Shown here one piece after another: positions 19,002 through 28,089 of a stretch of 64,000 nt of DNA. The notes under the pieces are model-generated. The model had not been told where the DNA came from, searched no databases, and saw nothing but the letters and a program-made list of their open reading frames with translations. The stretch's first letter is position 1. Each line of letters starts with the position of its first letter. Both the position numbers and the translations under genes were made by a program. Source of the stretch: an uncultured Chloracidobacterium sp. (GTDB lineage Bacteria > Acidobacteriota > Blastocatellia > Pyrinomonadales > Pyrinomonadaceae); the NCBI GenBank assembly GCA_936914845.1, contig CAKZGE010000008.1, positions 62,001-126,000 of the forward strand, given 5' to 3'.

Positions 19002-20387
19002 ATGAATATTCGTTTCGGCACATCGGGTTGGCGGGCTGTTATCGCCGAAGATTTTACTTTCGCCAATGTGCGGAAGGTTACCGAATCGATCTGCGGGTAT
19101 TTGAAAGCATCGGGCAGCAGCAACCGGATCATCGTCGGGCACGATTCGCGTTTTATGGGCGAAAGATTCGCTCAATTTGCGGCGGACATATTTGCCGCTA
19201 AAGGTTTTACGGTCCTGCTGTGCGGCGAACCGACACCGACGCCTACCGTTTCTCACGCCATTATCGCTGAGTCCGCTGCCGGTGCGATCAATTTTACGGC
19301 ATCGCATAATCCGCCGGAATATCAGGGAATTAAGTTTTCTACGGCTGATGGAGCACCAGCCTTACCGGAGATCACAAAGCTGATCGAAGCCGGAATTTCC
19401 GACGGGACGGCGATCGAAGATGTTCCGGGCGGCACTATCTTGCACTACGACCCGCGGCCGTCCTATCTGCTTGACCTTGCCGGAAAGGTCGATCTTGATC
19501 TTATTGCCGCAGCAAAAGGCAGATATGCGTACGACCCGCTGTGGGGGACCGGCCGCAACTATCTGGATAAGATACTGCGTGACAGCGGGCTTGAAGTAGA
19601 AACGCTCCACGATTGGCGCGATGTCACCTTTGGCGGGAGAGCTCCGGAACCGGCTGAAGGCCACCTAGACGAATTACGAAACGCAGTTCTGTCGGGCAGG
19701 CTGACGCTCGGTTTGGCTACGGATGGTGACGGCGACCGCTTCGGGGTGATCGACAGCAACGGCGAGTTCATCGCTCCTAATCGTCTGGTCGCTCTTTTGA
19801 CGGACTACCTGGCGGAAAGTCGGGGATGGCAGCTCGGGGTTGCCCGCAGCGTTGCCACATCGCATCTGATCGACCGTGTCGCCAAGGACCGCGGCCTGAA
19901 GCTTTATGAAACGCCGGTAGGTTTCAAATTCATCGGCGAATTGATAAATAAGGACGAGATAATTTTGGGCGGCGAGGAATCGGCCGGGCTGTCCATTAGA
20001 GGACATTATCCTGAAAAGGACGGCATCATCGCTTGTCTGCTGGCCGCCGAAGCAGTTGCCGCACGCGGAAAGAGTTTGTCGCAGCAGCTAGATGAATTGA
20101 CTGCACGCATCGGCGATCTTTCGTCAGGCCGTATCGGCGTAAAGCTAACCGATGACGTAGCCGCCATTTTGAAAGAAAAGCTGGCACAAGAGCCAAATGA
20201 GATCGGCGGACGGCGGATCGCATCGATCAACCGAATGGACGGTGTGAAATTTCTATTTGAAGACGGCAGCTGGATGCTTATGAGGCCCTCGGGCACAGAA
20301 CCGATGGTCCGCATCTACGCTGAAAGTGAGAGAAAGCAAGATCTGGAGGTGTTACTTGAGCAGGGTCGCCAGTACTTATTGGGTTAA
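19002..20387 (+). CDS. Phosphoglucomutase/phosphomannomutase family protein
   Basis: Alpha-D-phosphohexomutase moving phosphate between C1 and C6 of hexose phosphates. 461 residues in four domains: FGTSGWR near the N-terminus (5-11), active-site TASHNPPE with phosphoserine Ser101, metal-binding DGDGDR at 241-246, sugar-binding GGEESAG near 327, and phosphate-binding RPSGTEPMVRIY near the C-terminus. The short form resembles archaeal/GlmM-like mutases. The HNPPEYQG signature suggests a glucose- or mannose-phosphate substrate rather than glucosamine, but GlmM cannot be excluded. Its 3' end overlaps the next gene by 32 nt, suggesting translational coupling. Confidence 0.88.
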   Translation: MNIRFGTSGWRAVIAEDFTFANVRKVTESICGYLKASGSSNRIIVGHDSRFMGERFAQFAADIFAAKGFTVLLCGEPTPTPTVSHAIIAESAAGAINFTASHNPPEYQGIKFSTADGAPALPEITKLIEAGISDGTAIEDVPGGTILHYDPRPSYLLDLAGKVDLDLIAAAKGRYAYDPLWGTGRNYLDKILRDSGLEVETLHDWRDVTFGGRAPEPAEGHLDELRNAVLSGRLTLGLATDGDGDRFGVIDSNGEFIAPNRLVALLTDYLAESRGWQLGVARSVATSHLIDRVAKDRGLKLYETPVGFKFIGELINKDEIILGGEESAGLSIRGHYPEKDGIIACLLAAEAVAARGKSLSQQLDELTARIGDLSSGRIGVKLTDDVAAILKEKLAQEPNEIGGRRIASINRMDGVKFLFEDGSWMLMRPSGTEPMVRIYAESERKQDLEVLLEQGRQYLLG

Positions 20388-20742
20388 TTCCCAGCAATCG
20401 CCAAAACGTGCGACTGTCAGCCGGAGCAAAGGCCGGGCTGCCATCGACGACGCGAAACAGAACCGAACCTCTACTTGGGTCGCGGCCCTTGTGTTGCTGT
20501 CTATTTCATTTATGCTCGCTTTGACAGTAAATTACCGGTCATTTGCCAACCTCCGCGATGAGGCAACTGCCAACCAAGAGCTTGAAACGCAGATACAGAA
20601 CAAAACTCAAGAGAATTTGGGGCTTCAGGAAGAGATCCACTATCTGAAGACAGATGCAGCCGCCGTTGAACGCGAAGCCAAGAAATTTGGTTATTTGCGG
20701 CCGGCCGCTGAAAAAGAAAAAGTTTTAACGCCGGCGAAATAG
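20356..20742 (+). CDS. FtsB/DivIC-like septum formation protein
   Basis: 128 residues if started at TTG 20356, which has GGAGGT 5 nt upstream; an in-frame ATG at 20326 lacks such a site. A basic cytoplasmic N-terminus (about 1-40) is followed by one membrane segment (WVAALVLLSISFMLALTV) and a coiled coil rich in Glu/Gln/Leu (about 70-110), then KKFGYLRPAAEKE. The last motif, a coiled coil ending in a GYxxPxE-type segment, is characteristic of FtsB/DivIC, which links FtsL and FtsQ in the divisome. The overlap with the mutase gene is 32 nt. FtsL is an alternative, but that family lacks the C-terminal motif. Confidence 0.7.
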   Translation: MSRVASTYWVNSQQSPKRATVSRSKGRAAIDDAKQNRTSTWVAALVLLSISFMLALTVNYRSFANLRDEATANQELETQIQNKTQENLGLQEEIHYLKTDAAAVEREAKKFGYLRPAAEKEKVLTPAK

Positions 20743-20840
20743 ATCCGCGGAGCTATCTATCAACCGGTATTTGCCAACCAAAAAATAGCTGCCTTTTGCC
20801 TATCTAACTCCGCTGTTCCTACAGGAAGCCTTCCGGATTT

Positions 20841-20870
20841 TGCGGCTTGTGTCACCCGACACAAGCCGCA
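20841..20870. terminator. Perfect 13-bp hairpin between convergent genes
   Basis: TGCGGCTTGTGTC / GACACAAGCCGCA with an ACCC loop, placed between the ftsB-like gene (plus) and the rraB-like gene (minus). It ends in CCACACTTTT on the plus strand. Probably a shared terminator. Confidence 0.65.
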
Positions 20871-20889
20871 CCACACTTTTAAGGTCTAA

Positions 20890-21297
20890 CTAATCTTCGT
20901 CGGCTTCTTCCAGATACTCTTCTTCGTCTTCTTCGTCACCCACCTCACCAAATTCCCATCCGTCGTAGGAATCGATGTCAAATTCGCCTGCAAGCTTAGA
21001 AAATTCGATATTTCGTTCCGCCAAAGATTCGGGTGTGTGGGCTTCGACCTTGTCGATATGCAGAAGGTATTCACCGGTCGATTCGCCGGTCTCCTCATCG
21101 CCAAGTTCAAAGATATCGATAAAATCATAGCCCTCGCTTTCGAGCTTCAGTCCAAGTTTTTCAAGCTTGTCTACATCTTCATCGATAAAATAGAAGCTAT
21201 ACAACATTTCGCCTTCCACTTCCCAACCATCCTCTGTACGGGCGTTGTCAAATATCTCGCGAATGCTATCAAGTTGTTTTTCGGTTGTATCAAACAT
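20890..21297 (-). CDS. RraB-family protein (ribonuclease E inhibitor-like)
   Basis: 135 residues starting MFDTTEKQLD; the upstream in-frame ATG is rejected because it would run into the amidohydrolase gene. It matches the RraB pattern: ALYSxYHHL-like segment LYSFYFIDEDVDKLEKLGLKL, G-Y-D...D, then KVEAHTPESL and a FDIDSYDGWEFGEV segment followed by a strongly acidic tail. In E. coli RraB binds RNase E and alters its cleavage. Whether this bacterium's RNase E/G is the partner is unknown, so the inhibitor function is only a family-based suggestion. Its start lies 10 nt after the stop of the amidohydrolase gene, so it may be the last gene of that operon. Confidence 0.7.
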   Translation of the reverse strand: MFDTTEKQLDSIREIFDNARTEDGWEVEGEMLYSFYFIDEDVDKLEKLGLKLESEGYDFIDIFELGDEETGESTGEYLLHIDKVEAHTPESLAERNIEFSKLAGEFDIDSYDGWEFGEVGDEEDEEEYLEEADED

Positions 21298-21307
21298 ATT
21301 GGAATGA

Positions 21308-22771
21308 TTATGGCACAAAAGGTCGGGGGGCGAACACCTCATTGCTGCTTTTTCTTTGATAGACCGGCTTGCCATTCACTATTGTCCATTCTACGACCGC
21401 ATCGCCGATCTTTTCGGGAGGCATCGCGAAAATATTGTCGGACAATATCACTTCATCACCAAGCATACCGACCTTTAACATACCTTTTTCATTTTCCTGA
21501 AATTCGGCATATGCCGAACCGAAGGTATATGCCGCAACACTCTCCTGCACCGTCAATTTGCCGCCCAAAACTGCTGCCCGGACGACTTTCAGCGGATCCA
21601 TGTCTGCCATTGACGCGTCGGACCCCATCGCCAGAACGGCCCCGCCGTCCAGAAGATACCGATAATCGCCGGTGGCGTGTCGTTTCCCGGCAAAAAACAG
21701 AAGCGGCTGGATCGAAGCTATCAATTTGGCGGTGGTCATTCGCTTCAGGCTTATCGGCAAAGCTTGGTGTGCATGTTCTATGCGAAAGCGGCGGTCGTGC
21801 TTTTGGGCGGAAAGTTTGGAAAATGCGGCCAAGGCGGCCTGATTCGCCCTATTGCCGATCGCATGCACCGCGATCTGAAAACCTTCTCGATCCGCTTCGA
21901 AGATCAGCCGATCCATTTCCTGGATCTCACCGGCGGCCTCATTCCCTTCAAAGAAAGCTTTTACGCATCCGGTCCGCACCATCGAAATATGAGCCGTAGA
22001 TCTTGCTTCCTTTGGCCGTGCTCGAATATCAACGCAATCGTAGATGCGCGTTTTCAATCTTCCGCTGTCGGCCAGAAGGCGATACATATTCGCTTTGTCG
22101 GTAGGATCCATATCATGGATCGATGTGATGCCCAGACTCGCCGCATAGTTCGAAGCGGCTTCGGCCGCGGCGACGTCATCCCGCATATGCTCCGCGGGAA
22201 TGATCTGGCGAACCTTCTGCAGGTCTCTGCCGGCGATATTGTTCAGCGCCGCGTCAATGCCCGCTTTTCTTGTTGTTAAAGAGTTTACAAGTGCAGTTTC
22301 GCCACCGGGGCCAAATACGAAAACGGGATTTTCCGGCGCGGCAGCATCGAGTTCCCGAAGAACGGGAAGAGCCGCGGCCTTCCAGCCGCTGCCCAGTATC
22401 CAACGGCCTTTAGGCAGGACAGCCGTATATTTTCGGATCTTTGCTAGCACCTCTCCGGCGCTTGAACATCCACTGAGATCGATCGTGGAAAACACATGTC
22501 CGAGAGCTGTGAAATGGACATGCGAATCGTTGAATCCCGGGAGAACCAACCGCCCTTCGGCGTCGATCACCTTGGTTTCCGGTGTGATCGTTCTGGCTAC
22601 TTCCGCGGAACTGCCCACGGCGATCAATCGGCCGCCCGAAATAGCTAATGATCTTGCTGTCGGGTTAGCGGGGTCCATCGTGCGGATGTCTGCATTGACG
22701 ATCGCAAGCTCCGCAGACTGTCCGCAAACGGCGGCAGCTAGGACCAACACTATCCCCAACCGCCGGATCAT
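21308..22771 (-). CDS. Exported amidohydrolase (YtcJ-like, amidohydrolase 3), second of a pair
   Basis: Metal-dependent hydrolase of unknown substrate, 487 residues. A short signal peptide (IVLVLAAAVCGQS) is followed by VNADIRTMDP, metal-ligand FNDSHVHF, a central IHDMDP and HAIGNRA, and an MGSDAS metal-binding Asp. It is paralogous to the gene just upstream, with which it overlaps by 4 nt (ATGA), so the two are translationally coupled. Compared with that partner it is about 65 residues shorter in the middle part of the domain. YtcJ-type enzymes act on N-acylated or cyclic amides; this cannot be decided here. Confidence 0.8.
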   Translation of the reverse strand: MIRRLGIVLVLAAAVCGQSAELAIVNADIRTMDPANPTARSLAISGGRLIAVGSSAEVARTITPETKVIDAEGRLVLPGFNDSHVHFTALGHVFSTIDLSGCSSAGEVLAKIRKYTAVLPKGRWILGSGWKAAALPVLRELDAAAPENPVFVFGPGGETALVNSLTTRKAGIDAALNNIAGRDLQKVRQIIPAEHMRDDVAAAEAASNYAASLGITSIHDMDPTDKANMYRLLADSGRLKTRIYDCVDIRARPKEARSTAHISMVRTGCVKAFFEGNEAAGEIQEMDRLIFEADREGFQIAVHAIGNRANQAALAAFSKLSAQKHDRRFRIEHAHQALPISLKRMTTAKLIASIQPLLFFAGKRHATGDYRYLLDGGAVLAMGSDASMADMDPLKVVRAAVLGGKLTVQESVAAYTFGSAYAEFQENEKGMLKVGMLGDEVILSDNIFAMPPEKIGDAVVEWTIVNGKPVYQRKSSNEVFAPRPFVP

Positions 22772-24426
22772 TTAACCTCGTAAACCACTTTCCCATCCAT
22801 TACGGTCATCACGACCTTAACTTCACGAAGCTTGACCGGGTCGATCGAAAAGATATCCTCAGAAAGGATGACGAGATCCGCAACCTTGCCCAAAGCCAGC
22901 GTCCCTTTTATTTTTTCCTGAAATTCGGCGTAGGCAGAACCGGCTGTAAATGCCTTGATGGTTTCTTCGACCGTCAATTTTTGCTCCGGCAGCCAGCCAT
23001 CGGGATTCTTATCATCCAGCGTACGGCGGGTCACTGCCGCGTAAACACCGAGCATCGGATTCAGCGGTGCGACCGGCGAATCGGATCCGAAAGCAAGTAC
23101 CGCTCCGCCGTCAAGCAAGCCGCGAAAGGCATAAGTTCCCTTCAACCGCTTTTCGTCGATGCGCTTCCACGCCCATCTACCATCATCGATGACGTGAAAT
23201 GGCTGCATCGAAGCGACTACCTTTTGTGAACCGAACCGCTTAATATCTTCGACCCGCAGGTGTTGTGCATGTTCGATGCGGAACCGGCGGTCGCGATCGC
23301 CGTTTGCGGTCGCGGCTTTTGCAAAATCATCGAGCACAGTCGCGTTTGCCCGGTCGCCGATCGCATGCACCATGACCTGAAGCCCCTCTTTGTCTGCGTT
23401 CAGGATATTCGTCGCCAGTTGCGGAACTTCGTCCGCCGCTAAACCGCTTGTATTTGGAGCGTCCAAATAGGGCTCAAAGAACCAAGCTGTTGTCGAACCC
23501 AAACTTCCATCAGAAAACCCTTTCAAACAGCCGACCCGCAGCATTTCATTGCCAAATGCGGACCGCACTCCGACCTTGGCCCAACGGCCGTGATCCGAAA
23601 GCGGCGAGCACCCGTAGATGCGTGTTCTCAATTCACCTCGGCGAAGCAGCTCTTGATACACCTCGATGTCCGTTCCGGCGGACATGTCTTGTACGCTGGT
23701 CACGCCAAGACTCGCTGCATATTCGGTTGCCGCTTTGGCAGCCGAAAGTTTTTGTTCGAACGAAGCCTCCGGGATCGCTTTGTAGATATAGTTCATTGCG
23801 GCGTCCTTAAAAACGCCGGTCGGACTTTTCTTTGCATCGCGAACGATCTCGCCGCCGTCAATATCACGGGTAGCGGCATCGACCTTTGCCAAACGCATTG
23901 CCAGGCTGTTTGCGAGCGCCATATGGCCGTCCAGCCGATCGATGAAAACGGGGTTGTCAGGGGTTACGGCATCGATCATCGCCGCCGTCGGCAGATCGGC
24001 CGGCGACCAATTCTCATGATCCCAGTTACCGCCCAATATCCACGCTCCTTTCGGCAATTTTTCGGCGAAAGCCTTGATCCGCTCCACGAACTCCTTGGTC
24101 GAACGAGCGTCACGCAGGTCAACGGACGACAGCTGCAAACCAACAGACAGAAAATGGACGTGACTGTCGTTAAAGCCCGGAATTACCACTTTTTCACCGG
24201 CATCGATGACACGCGTATTGCTTCCGATCAACGGAGCGGTCTGTTCATCGGTACCGACAGCGATAACTTTGCCGTTCAGGACTGCGAGCGACCTGGCTTT
24301 TGAGTTCGAATCGTCCATCGTATGGATGGCCGCATTCTTTATCACGAGGTCGGCCCTGACCGCCTGAGCAGAGACACTGAATACAGAAAATAAGGCAATG
24401 ATCGATGCTGTTAGAATGTTTTTCAT
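22768..24426 (-). CDS. Exported amidohydrolase (YtcJ-like, amidohydrolase 3), first of a pair
   Basis: 552 residues with a signal peptide (MKNILTASIIALFSVFSVSAQA), then the amidohydrolase-3 fold: GFNDSHVHFLSVG, GNWDHENW, VQDMSAG, VHAIGDRAN, IEHAQHL and the FGSDSP metal site. The C-terminal TAGSAYAEFQEKIKGTL motif is typical of YtcJ proteins. Length is the family norm. It leads a two- or three-gene operon (amidohydrolase, amidohydrolase, RraB-like). A periplasmic deacylase of amides or related compounds is likely; the substrate is not evident. Confidence 0.85.
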   Translation of the reverse strand: MKNILTASIIALFSVFSVSAQAVRADLVIKNAAIHTMDDSNSKARSLAVLNGKVIAVGTDEQTAPLIGSNTRVIDAGEKVVIPGFNDSHVHFLSVGLQLSSVDLRDARSTKEFVERIKAFAEKLPKGAWILGGNWDHENWSPADLPTAAMIDAVTPDNPVFIDRLDGHMALANSLAMRLAKVDAATRDIDGGEIVRDAKKSPTGVFKDAAMNYIYKAIPEASFEQKLSAAKAATEYAASLGVTSVQDMSAGTDIEVYQELLRRGELRTRIYGCSPLSDHGRWAKVGVRSAFGNEMLRVGCLKGFSDGSLGSTTAWFFEPYLDAPNTSGLAADEVPQLATNILNADKEGLQVMVHAIGDRANATVLDDFAKAATANGDRDRRFRIEHAQHLRVEDIKRFGSQKVVASMQPFHVIDDGRWAWKRIDEKRLKGTYAFRGLLDGGAVLAFGSDSPVAPLNPMLGVYAAVTRRTLDDKNPDGWLPEQKLTVEETIKAFTAGSAYAEFQEKIKGTLALGKVADLVILSEDIFSIDPVKLREVKVVMTVMDGKVVYEVK

Positions 24427-24565
24427 AAATTTGCAAGGCCGGAAAAACCGGCAGAAAGCGAACTACCGCAACAGTTTATTGCTCTTTTTACTGTAAGGGC
24501 AAATGTTGCCGAAACGAATATGTGGTCAACCACGGGTGTCTAAGTGTATTCTTATATACAGCAAA

Positions 24566-25093
24566 ATGAGCGAAAGAACCATTCAAGTCCTCGGAATATC
24601 GATGAGCTTTTTTTTCGGCTTGTTTATCGTGTTCATCTATCTTGCGGCTCCGAGCACGATCGGCGAAATACCTTCGAAGGCAGCTTCGACCGTTGAAAAT
24701 GTCGTGACCAAGGGCCAAGTGATCACCGGCACCTATGAAATAGATCAAAAACTGTATGCGGAAGGAATAGCTGCATTTCGGCAGCAGAATTATCCGCTGG
24801 CAAGAGATCTGCTGATGCGTTCGGACCCGGAAGAGCGGGATGCAAATGTGCAATTTTACATTGCCTATTCGTTTTACCGACAAGGTTGGGGCCGCATTTC
24901 CAACGACGACGCACTTTTCACACAAGGCATCGCCGCGGCGGATCGGGCACGCGCAATTGCACCTGATCTGCGTTCGGCAGATACGGATCTCCAGCTCCGC
25001 ACACCCGCCGAATTGCGTGCCGAAATGGAGGAAGGGTTAAAAGTAACTGCCGACGATTTCAATCCGCTGCGGGTCTTTCGCGAGAGAAAATAG
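24566..25093 (+). CDS. Membrane-anchored TPR-like hypothetical protein
   Basis: 175 residues from the ATG at 24566; the upstream in-frame start would add residues without similarity to a membrane anchor. One N-terminal membrane segment (VLGISMSFFFGLFIVFIYLAA) is followed by a soluble part with a tetratricopeptide-like helix pair (YAEGIAAFRQQNYPLARDLLMRSDPEERDANVQFYIAYSFYRQGWG). Function unknown. Its stop is directly followed by the ATG of the next gene, so the two form a translational unit divergent from the amidohydrolases. Confidence 0.6.
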   Translation: MSERTIQVLGISMSFFFGLFIVFIYLAAPSTIGEIPSKAASTVENVVTKGQVITGTYEIDQKLYAEGIAAFRQQNYPLARDLLMRSDPEERDANVQFYIAYSFYRQGWGRISNDDALFTQGIAAADRARAIAPDLRSADTDLQLRTPAELRAEMEEGLKVTADDFNPLRVFRERK

Positions 25094-25828
25094 ATGAACA
25101 CCCAAGAAATAGAACATGCCGAGCCGATCGAAGATATCGAGACCGAAACAAAAGCCGCTGTTCGTAGGCATTCGAACGTGTCAAATAGGCCGCAAACCAA
25201 ACGAGCTGCTTTGCACTACATATTGCTGCCGTTCATTTTTCTGACGGTAACACTGCTCGGCGGTGTTCGCATCACATCACCCCAAGGCCTGCTGGCCTTT
25301 TTGAAGCCGGAGCTTCTTTGTCTTATATTTGGATTGCTGACCTTGGTGCTTTTCGTACGCAGCCGGCTGTTCGATCTCAGCGGCTGGTTCTCTGAACACT
25401 ACTCACTGCGGCAAAACGTCGCAGCGGGCGTTGTGTTGGTGGCGGTTTATGCCGCTACTGTTCAGCTTTTTAATGCATTGATCCCGGAACAAGGTTTACC
25501 CTATTGGGTTATCGCCTTCTGCTTTTTTTGGATGCTCTGGAATTATCTTTTTGCCGAGCTGATCCCGGCAAAGCTAGTTAAAAGCCTGATCGGAATGTTT
25601 TCTTTGGCATTTGCAGTAAAGTATCTGCTTTTGGCCAATTTGACAGCTCCGGCCGCCGGATCCGGCTGGCTGACGGGCGTTTTCCAAAATCCCGGCAAAG
25701 AAGCGGTAACCTATCTGCTTGATCTTCCGAGATTTTCACCGGCGACCGGTTATATTCAATTCTTCACGACCGTTCTTTATGTCGGAGGATTGTATTTGGT
25801 GCCTGCTCGTCTTAATTCTCATCGATAG
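25094..25828 (+). CDS. Polytopic membrane protein, unknown function
   Basis: 244 residues, beginning immediately after the previous stop. The N-terminal 40 residues are acidic and soluble. Five or so hydrophobic segments follow (ILLPFIFLTVTLLGGV, LLCLIFGLLTLVLFV, AAGVVLVAVYAATVQLF, WVIAFCFFWMLWNYLFA, FSLAFAVKYLLLANL), ending with a strand-like segment near the C-terminus. No recognisable domain or catalytic motif. Probably works with the TPR-anchored protein encoded upstream. Confidence 0.55.
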   Translation: MNTQEIEHAEPIEDIETETKAAVRRHSNVSNRPQTKRAALHYILLPFIFLTVTLLGGVRITSPQGLLAFLKPELLCLIFGLLTLVLFVRSRLFDLSGWFSEHYSLRQNVAAGVVLVAVYAATVQLFNALIPEQGLPYWVIAFCFFWMLWNYLFAELIPAKLVKSLIGMFSLAFAVKYLLLANLTAPAAGSGWLTGVFQNPGKEAVTYLLDLPRFSPATGYIQFFTTVLYVGGLYLVPARLNSHR

Positions 25829-25833
25829 AAATA

Positions 25834-27312
25834 ATGATCAATAGACATTTGGCCATCATTCTCACAGTATTTTTTGTCCTGTCCGTTTCAACTTTTGCCC
25901 AATCGCCCGCCAAGGTCATTGCCAAAGCGGAAAAGGCCGCGGGCGGCAAAAAGGCCCTTGCCGCGGTAGGTTCGGTGGTGCAAACCGGCAGCATTATACG
26001 GCGTTCCGACGGACGCAGCGGACGGATATCGGTCCAAAGCTTTCCGCCGACCCGATTCCGCATCGCCTTCGATATTGACGGCCGCGAGACCGAACTTGTC
26101 TTCAATGGGCGGTCTGCGTGGCATCGTGAAAACTCCGGCCCGCCCGAGACCACCGTCGGCGAGTCTGGCTCCGTTCGTCCAACAATTGCTGCCTTTCGCA
26201 ATGGGCTCTGGCTGAATGCAAAGACTGAAAAAGCTAAGTTCACAACAGCCGGCGACATCGAAACTGGCGGCCGAAAGGCAATTTCGCTGCGAATGACGAA
26301 TGCAAAGGGGTCCGCCGTAACGCTCTACTTCGACAAAGCTAGCGGCTCTTTTATCGGCGAACAATATAGTGACGGCACGTCGCTGATGGCCGTCGGAAAT
26401 GAAACCTCCGGCCGGTTGCTCCCTGCTCGCACCGAATTGAGGCTGAATGGTGAAACATACGACATAACCTTCTCAGACACGCAAAAAAATGCGGTCATTT
26501 CCGCTGACGTCTTTAATTTCCCGAACATTTCTGATCGGCCGCTGCCCGAGCTCCGGTCATTTCTCGCCTCTATCGAAGAAAATACCGGTCGGGTCGAAGA
26601 ACTTCTCGACACATATTCCTTCGTTGAAAAGGTTGTTTCCCGCGAGCTTGGCAGCAAAGGCGAGCTGATCGAAAAAAATTCGGAGACCTTTCAATTGTCA
26701 TTCTATAAGGGCAAACGCATTCGCCGATCAATAGAAAAAGATGGAAAGCCGCTTGATGCAAAAGAACAGGAACGCTCCGACCGCGATGCCCAAAGGCAGG
26801 TTGATGATATTGACAAACAGGCCGCTAAGATCGACGCGGCTGAAAAGAATTCTCGTGTCTCGATCGCAGAATTGCTGCGAGCTTCGAGCCTGATCAACCC
26901 TCGCCGCGAAAAGTTTCGCGGACGCGACGTGATCGTTTTCGATTTCGAACCTGATCCGGCTTTCGATTATCGCAACGCCAAAAGCATGCTCAGATTTTTC
27001 GGCAAGACGGGCGGTGTAATTTGGGTCGATGAAAAGGACCGCCAGGTCGCCCGCATCGAGGCCCGGCTTTTGGACAGCTACAATGTGGGCGGCGGGGTCG
27101 TCGCAAAACTGCGAAAAGGGGCTTCATTCACGCTGGACCAAGAACGCGTTAATGACGAGATATGGTTGCCGTCCTCCGCAGACATTAACCTTTCCGTTAG
27201 AGTTTTATTGGTCAAGGGTGTCGATATAAACCAATTGATCCGCTACTACGACTATCGCAAATTTGCGACCGAGGTTCAGGATGCCGCCGTCGATCCGCCT
27301 AAGGAGCCGTGA
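25834..27312 (+). CDS. Exported LolA-like protein, two-domain
   Basis: 492 residues with a signal peptide (LAIILTVFFVLSVSTFAQ). Residues about 25-240 form a LolA/outer-membrane lipoprotein-sorting-like beta sheet (KAAGGKKALAAVGSVVQTG, then LYFDKASGSFIGEQ). A Lys/Glu-rich linker is followed by a second beta-rich half (about 330-490: FRGRDVIVFDFEPDPAF ... GGVIWVDEKDRQVARIEARL). The family binds lipids or lipoproteins, so a periplasmic role in lipid or lipoprotein handling is a guess. It may belong to the same unit as the preceding two genes. Its stop abuts the stop of the convergent anti-sigma gene. Confidence 0.6.
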   Translation: MINRHLAIILTVFFVLSVSTFAQSPAKVIAKAEKAAGGKKALAAVGSVVQTGSIIRRSDGRSGRISVQSFPPTRFRIAFDIDGRETELVFNGRSAWHRENSGPPETTVGESGSVRPTIAAFRNGLWLNAKTEKAKFTTAGDIETGGRKAISLRMTNAKGSAVTLYFDKASGSFIGEQYSDGTSLMAVGNETSGRLLPARTELRLNGETYDITFSDTQKNAVISADVFNFPNISDRPLPELRSFLASIEENTGRVEELLDTYSFVEKVVSRELGSKGELIEKNSETFQLSFYKGKRIRRSIEKDGKPLDAKEQERSDRDAQRQVDDIDKQAAKIDAAEKNSRVSIAELLRASSLINPRREKFRGRDVIVFDFEPDPAFDYRNAKSMLRFFGKTGGVIWVDEKDRQVARIEARLLDSYNVGGGVVAKLRKGASFTLDQERVNDEIWLPSSADINLSVRVLLVKGVDINQLIRYYDYRKFATEVQDAAVDPPKEP

Positions 27313-28089
27313 TCAGAACGGGATCTCGATGCTCCTGCCATTGCGGAGCACTTTGATAGATCTGATCTTGGAACCATCAGGTAAGGCTTTCTTGTTCACG
27401 ATACCGGTGCCATTGGCGGCTTCGATGAGATCGCCCGGTTTTACGCCGGCTTTATCCGCCAAGCTTCCGGCCGCCACTTTTTTTACACTCAATTTAGCAT
27501 CTGATTCAATGCCCAAAACCGTTAAAGCGTCACCCGTCGGTTCTGCTGCCGGCAACGCATCGCCCGCTTCTTTCATCGGTTCGACATTAAAGCCTCTCGG
27601 CAAGATCGCCGGCCGCGAACCGCGTAGCGAACGAACCACTGAACCGGAACCTGCGGTGTCCGCTAGAACTGTTCTCACGCGTCGCTCCGCCGCCGCATTC
27701 GCCGGCAAAGGGCCGCCGTTCGAAACGAAGGTGTTGACCGCCATTGCGGTTTCCGCTGTGCGCTCGGGAGCATTGGCCGCCCGTAAGGCCACCGGCGGCT
27801 CGGATTCGCTCATGACCGGACGATCGGTCACCTCCAATGCCAGTTCAGGAACATTGCCATTTTCGATATCCAGAAAGCTGTTGATGGAAACAGCTGCGAT
27901 AATGCCCAAAACCAACCCTAGCGGAACCGCATAACGTAAGACGGGAAAAAGCATCGAACCATTCCGCTTGCCCGGTATAGCCGAAGCGATCCGCGCTTTC
28001 ACGCGCACATCAAAATCTCCGGGGCAATCTACCCGCTGCAGCGAACCCAGAAGCTCTGATACCTTTTCGTCGGTCAATTTATTTTCCAT
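27313..28089 (-). CDS. Probable anti-sigma factor with PDZ domain
   Basis: 258 residues: a cytoplasmic N-terminus (about 1-45, with CPGDFDVRVKARI), one membrane segment (YAVPLGLVLGIIAAVSI), a long low-complexity periplasmic linker, and a C-terminal PDZ-like domain (VKKVAAGSLADKAGVKPGDLIEAANG). It overlaps the upstream ECF sigma gene by 11 nt. This overlap and topology make it a likely membrane-bound anti-sigma factor, with the PDZ domain sensing periplasmic signals. No HxxxCxxC zinc motif is seen, so it is not a classical ZAS protein. Confidence 0.6.
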   Translation of the reverse strand: MENKLTDEKVSELLGSLQRVDCPGDFDVRVKARIASAIPGKRNGSMLFPVLRYAVPLGLVLGIIAAVSINSFLDIENGNVPELALEVTDRPVMSESEPPVALRAANAPERTAETAMAVNTFVSNGGPLPANAAAERRVRTVLADTAGSGSVVRSLRGSRPAILPRGFNVEPMKEAGDALPAAEPTGDALTVLGIESDAKLSVKKVAAGSLADKAGVKPGDLIEAANGTGIVNKKALPDGSKIRSIKVLRNGRSIEIPF

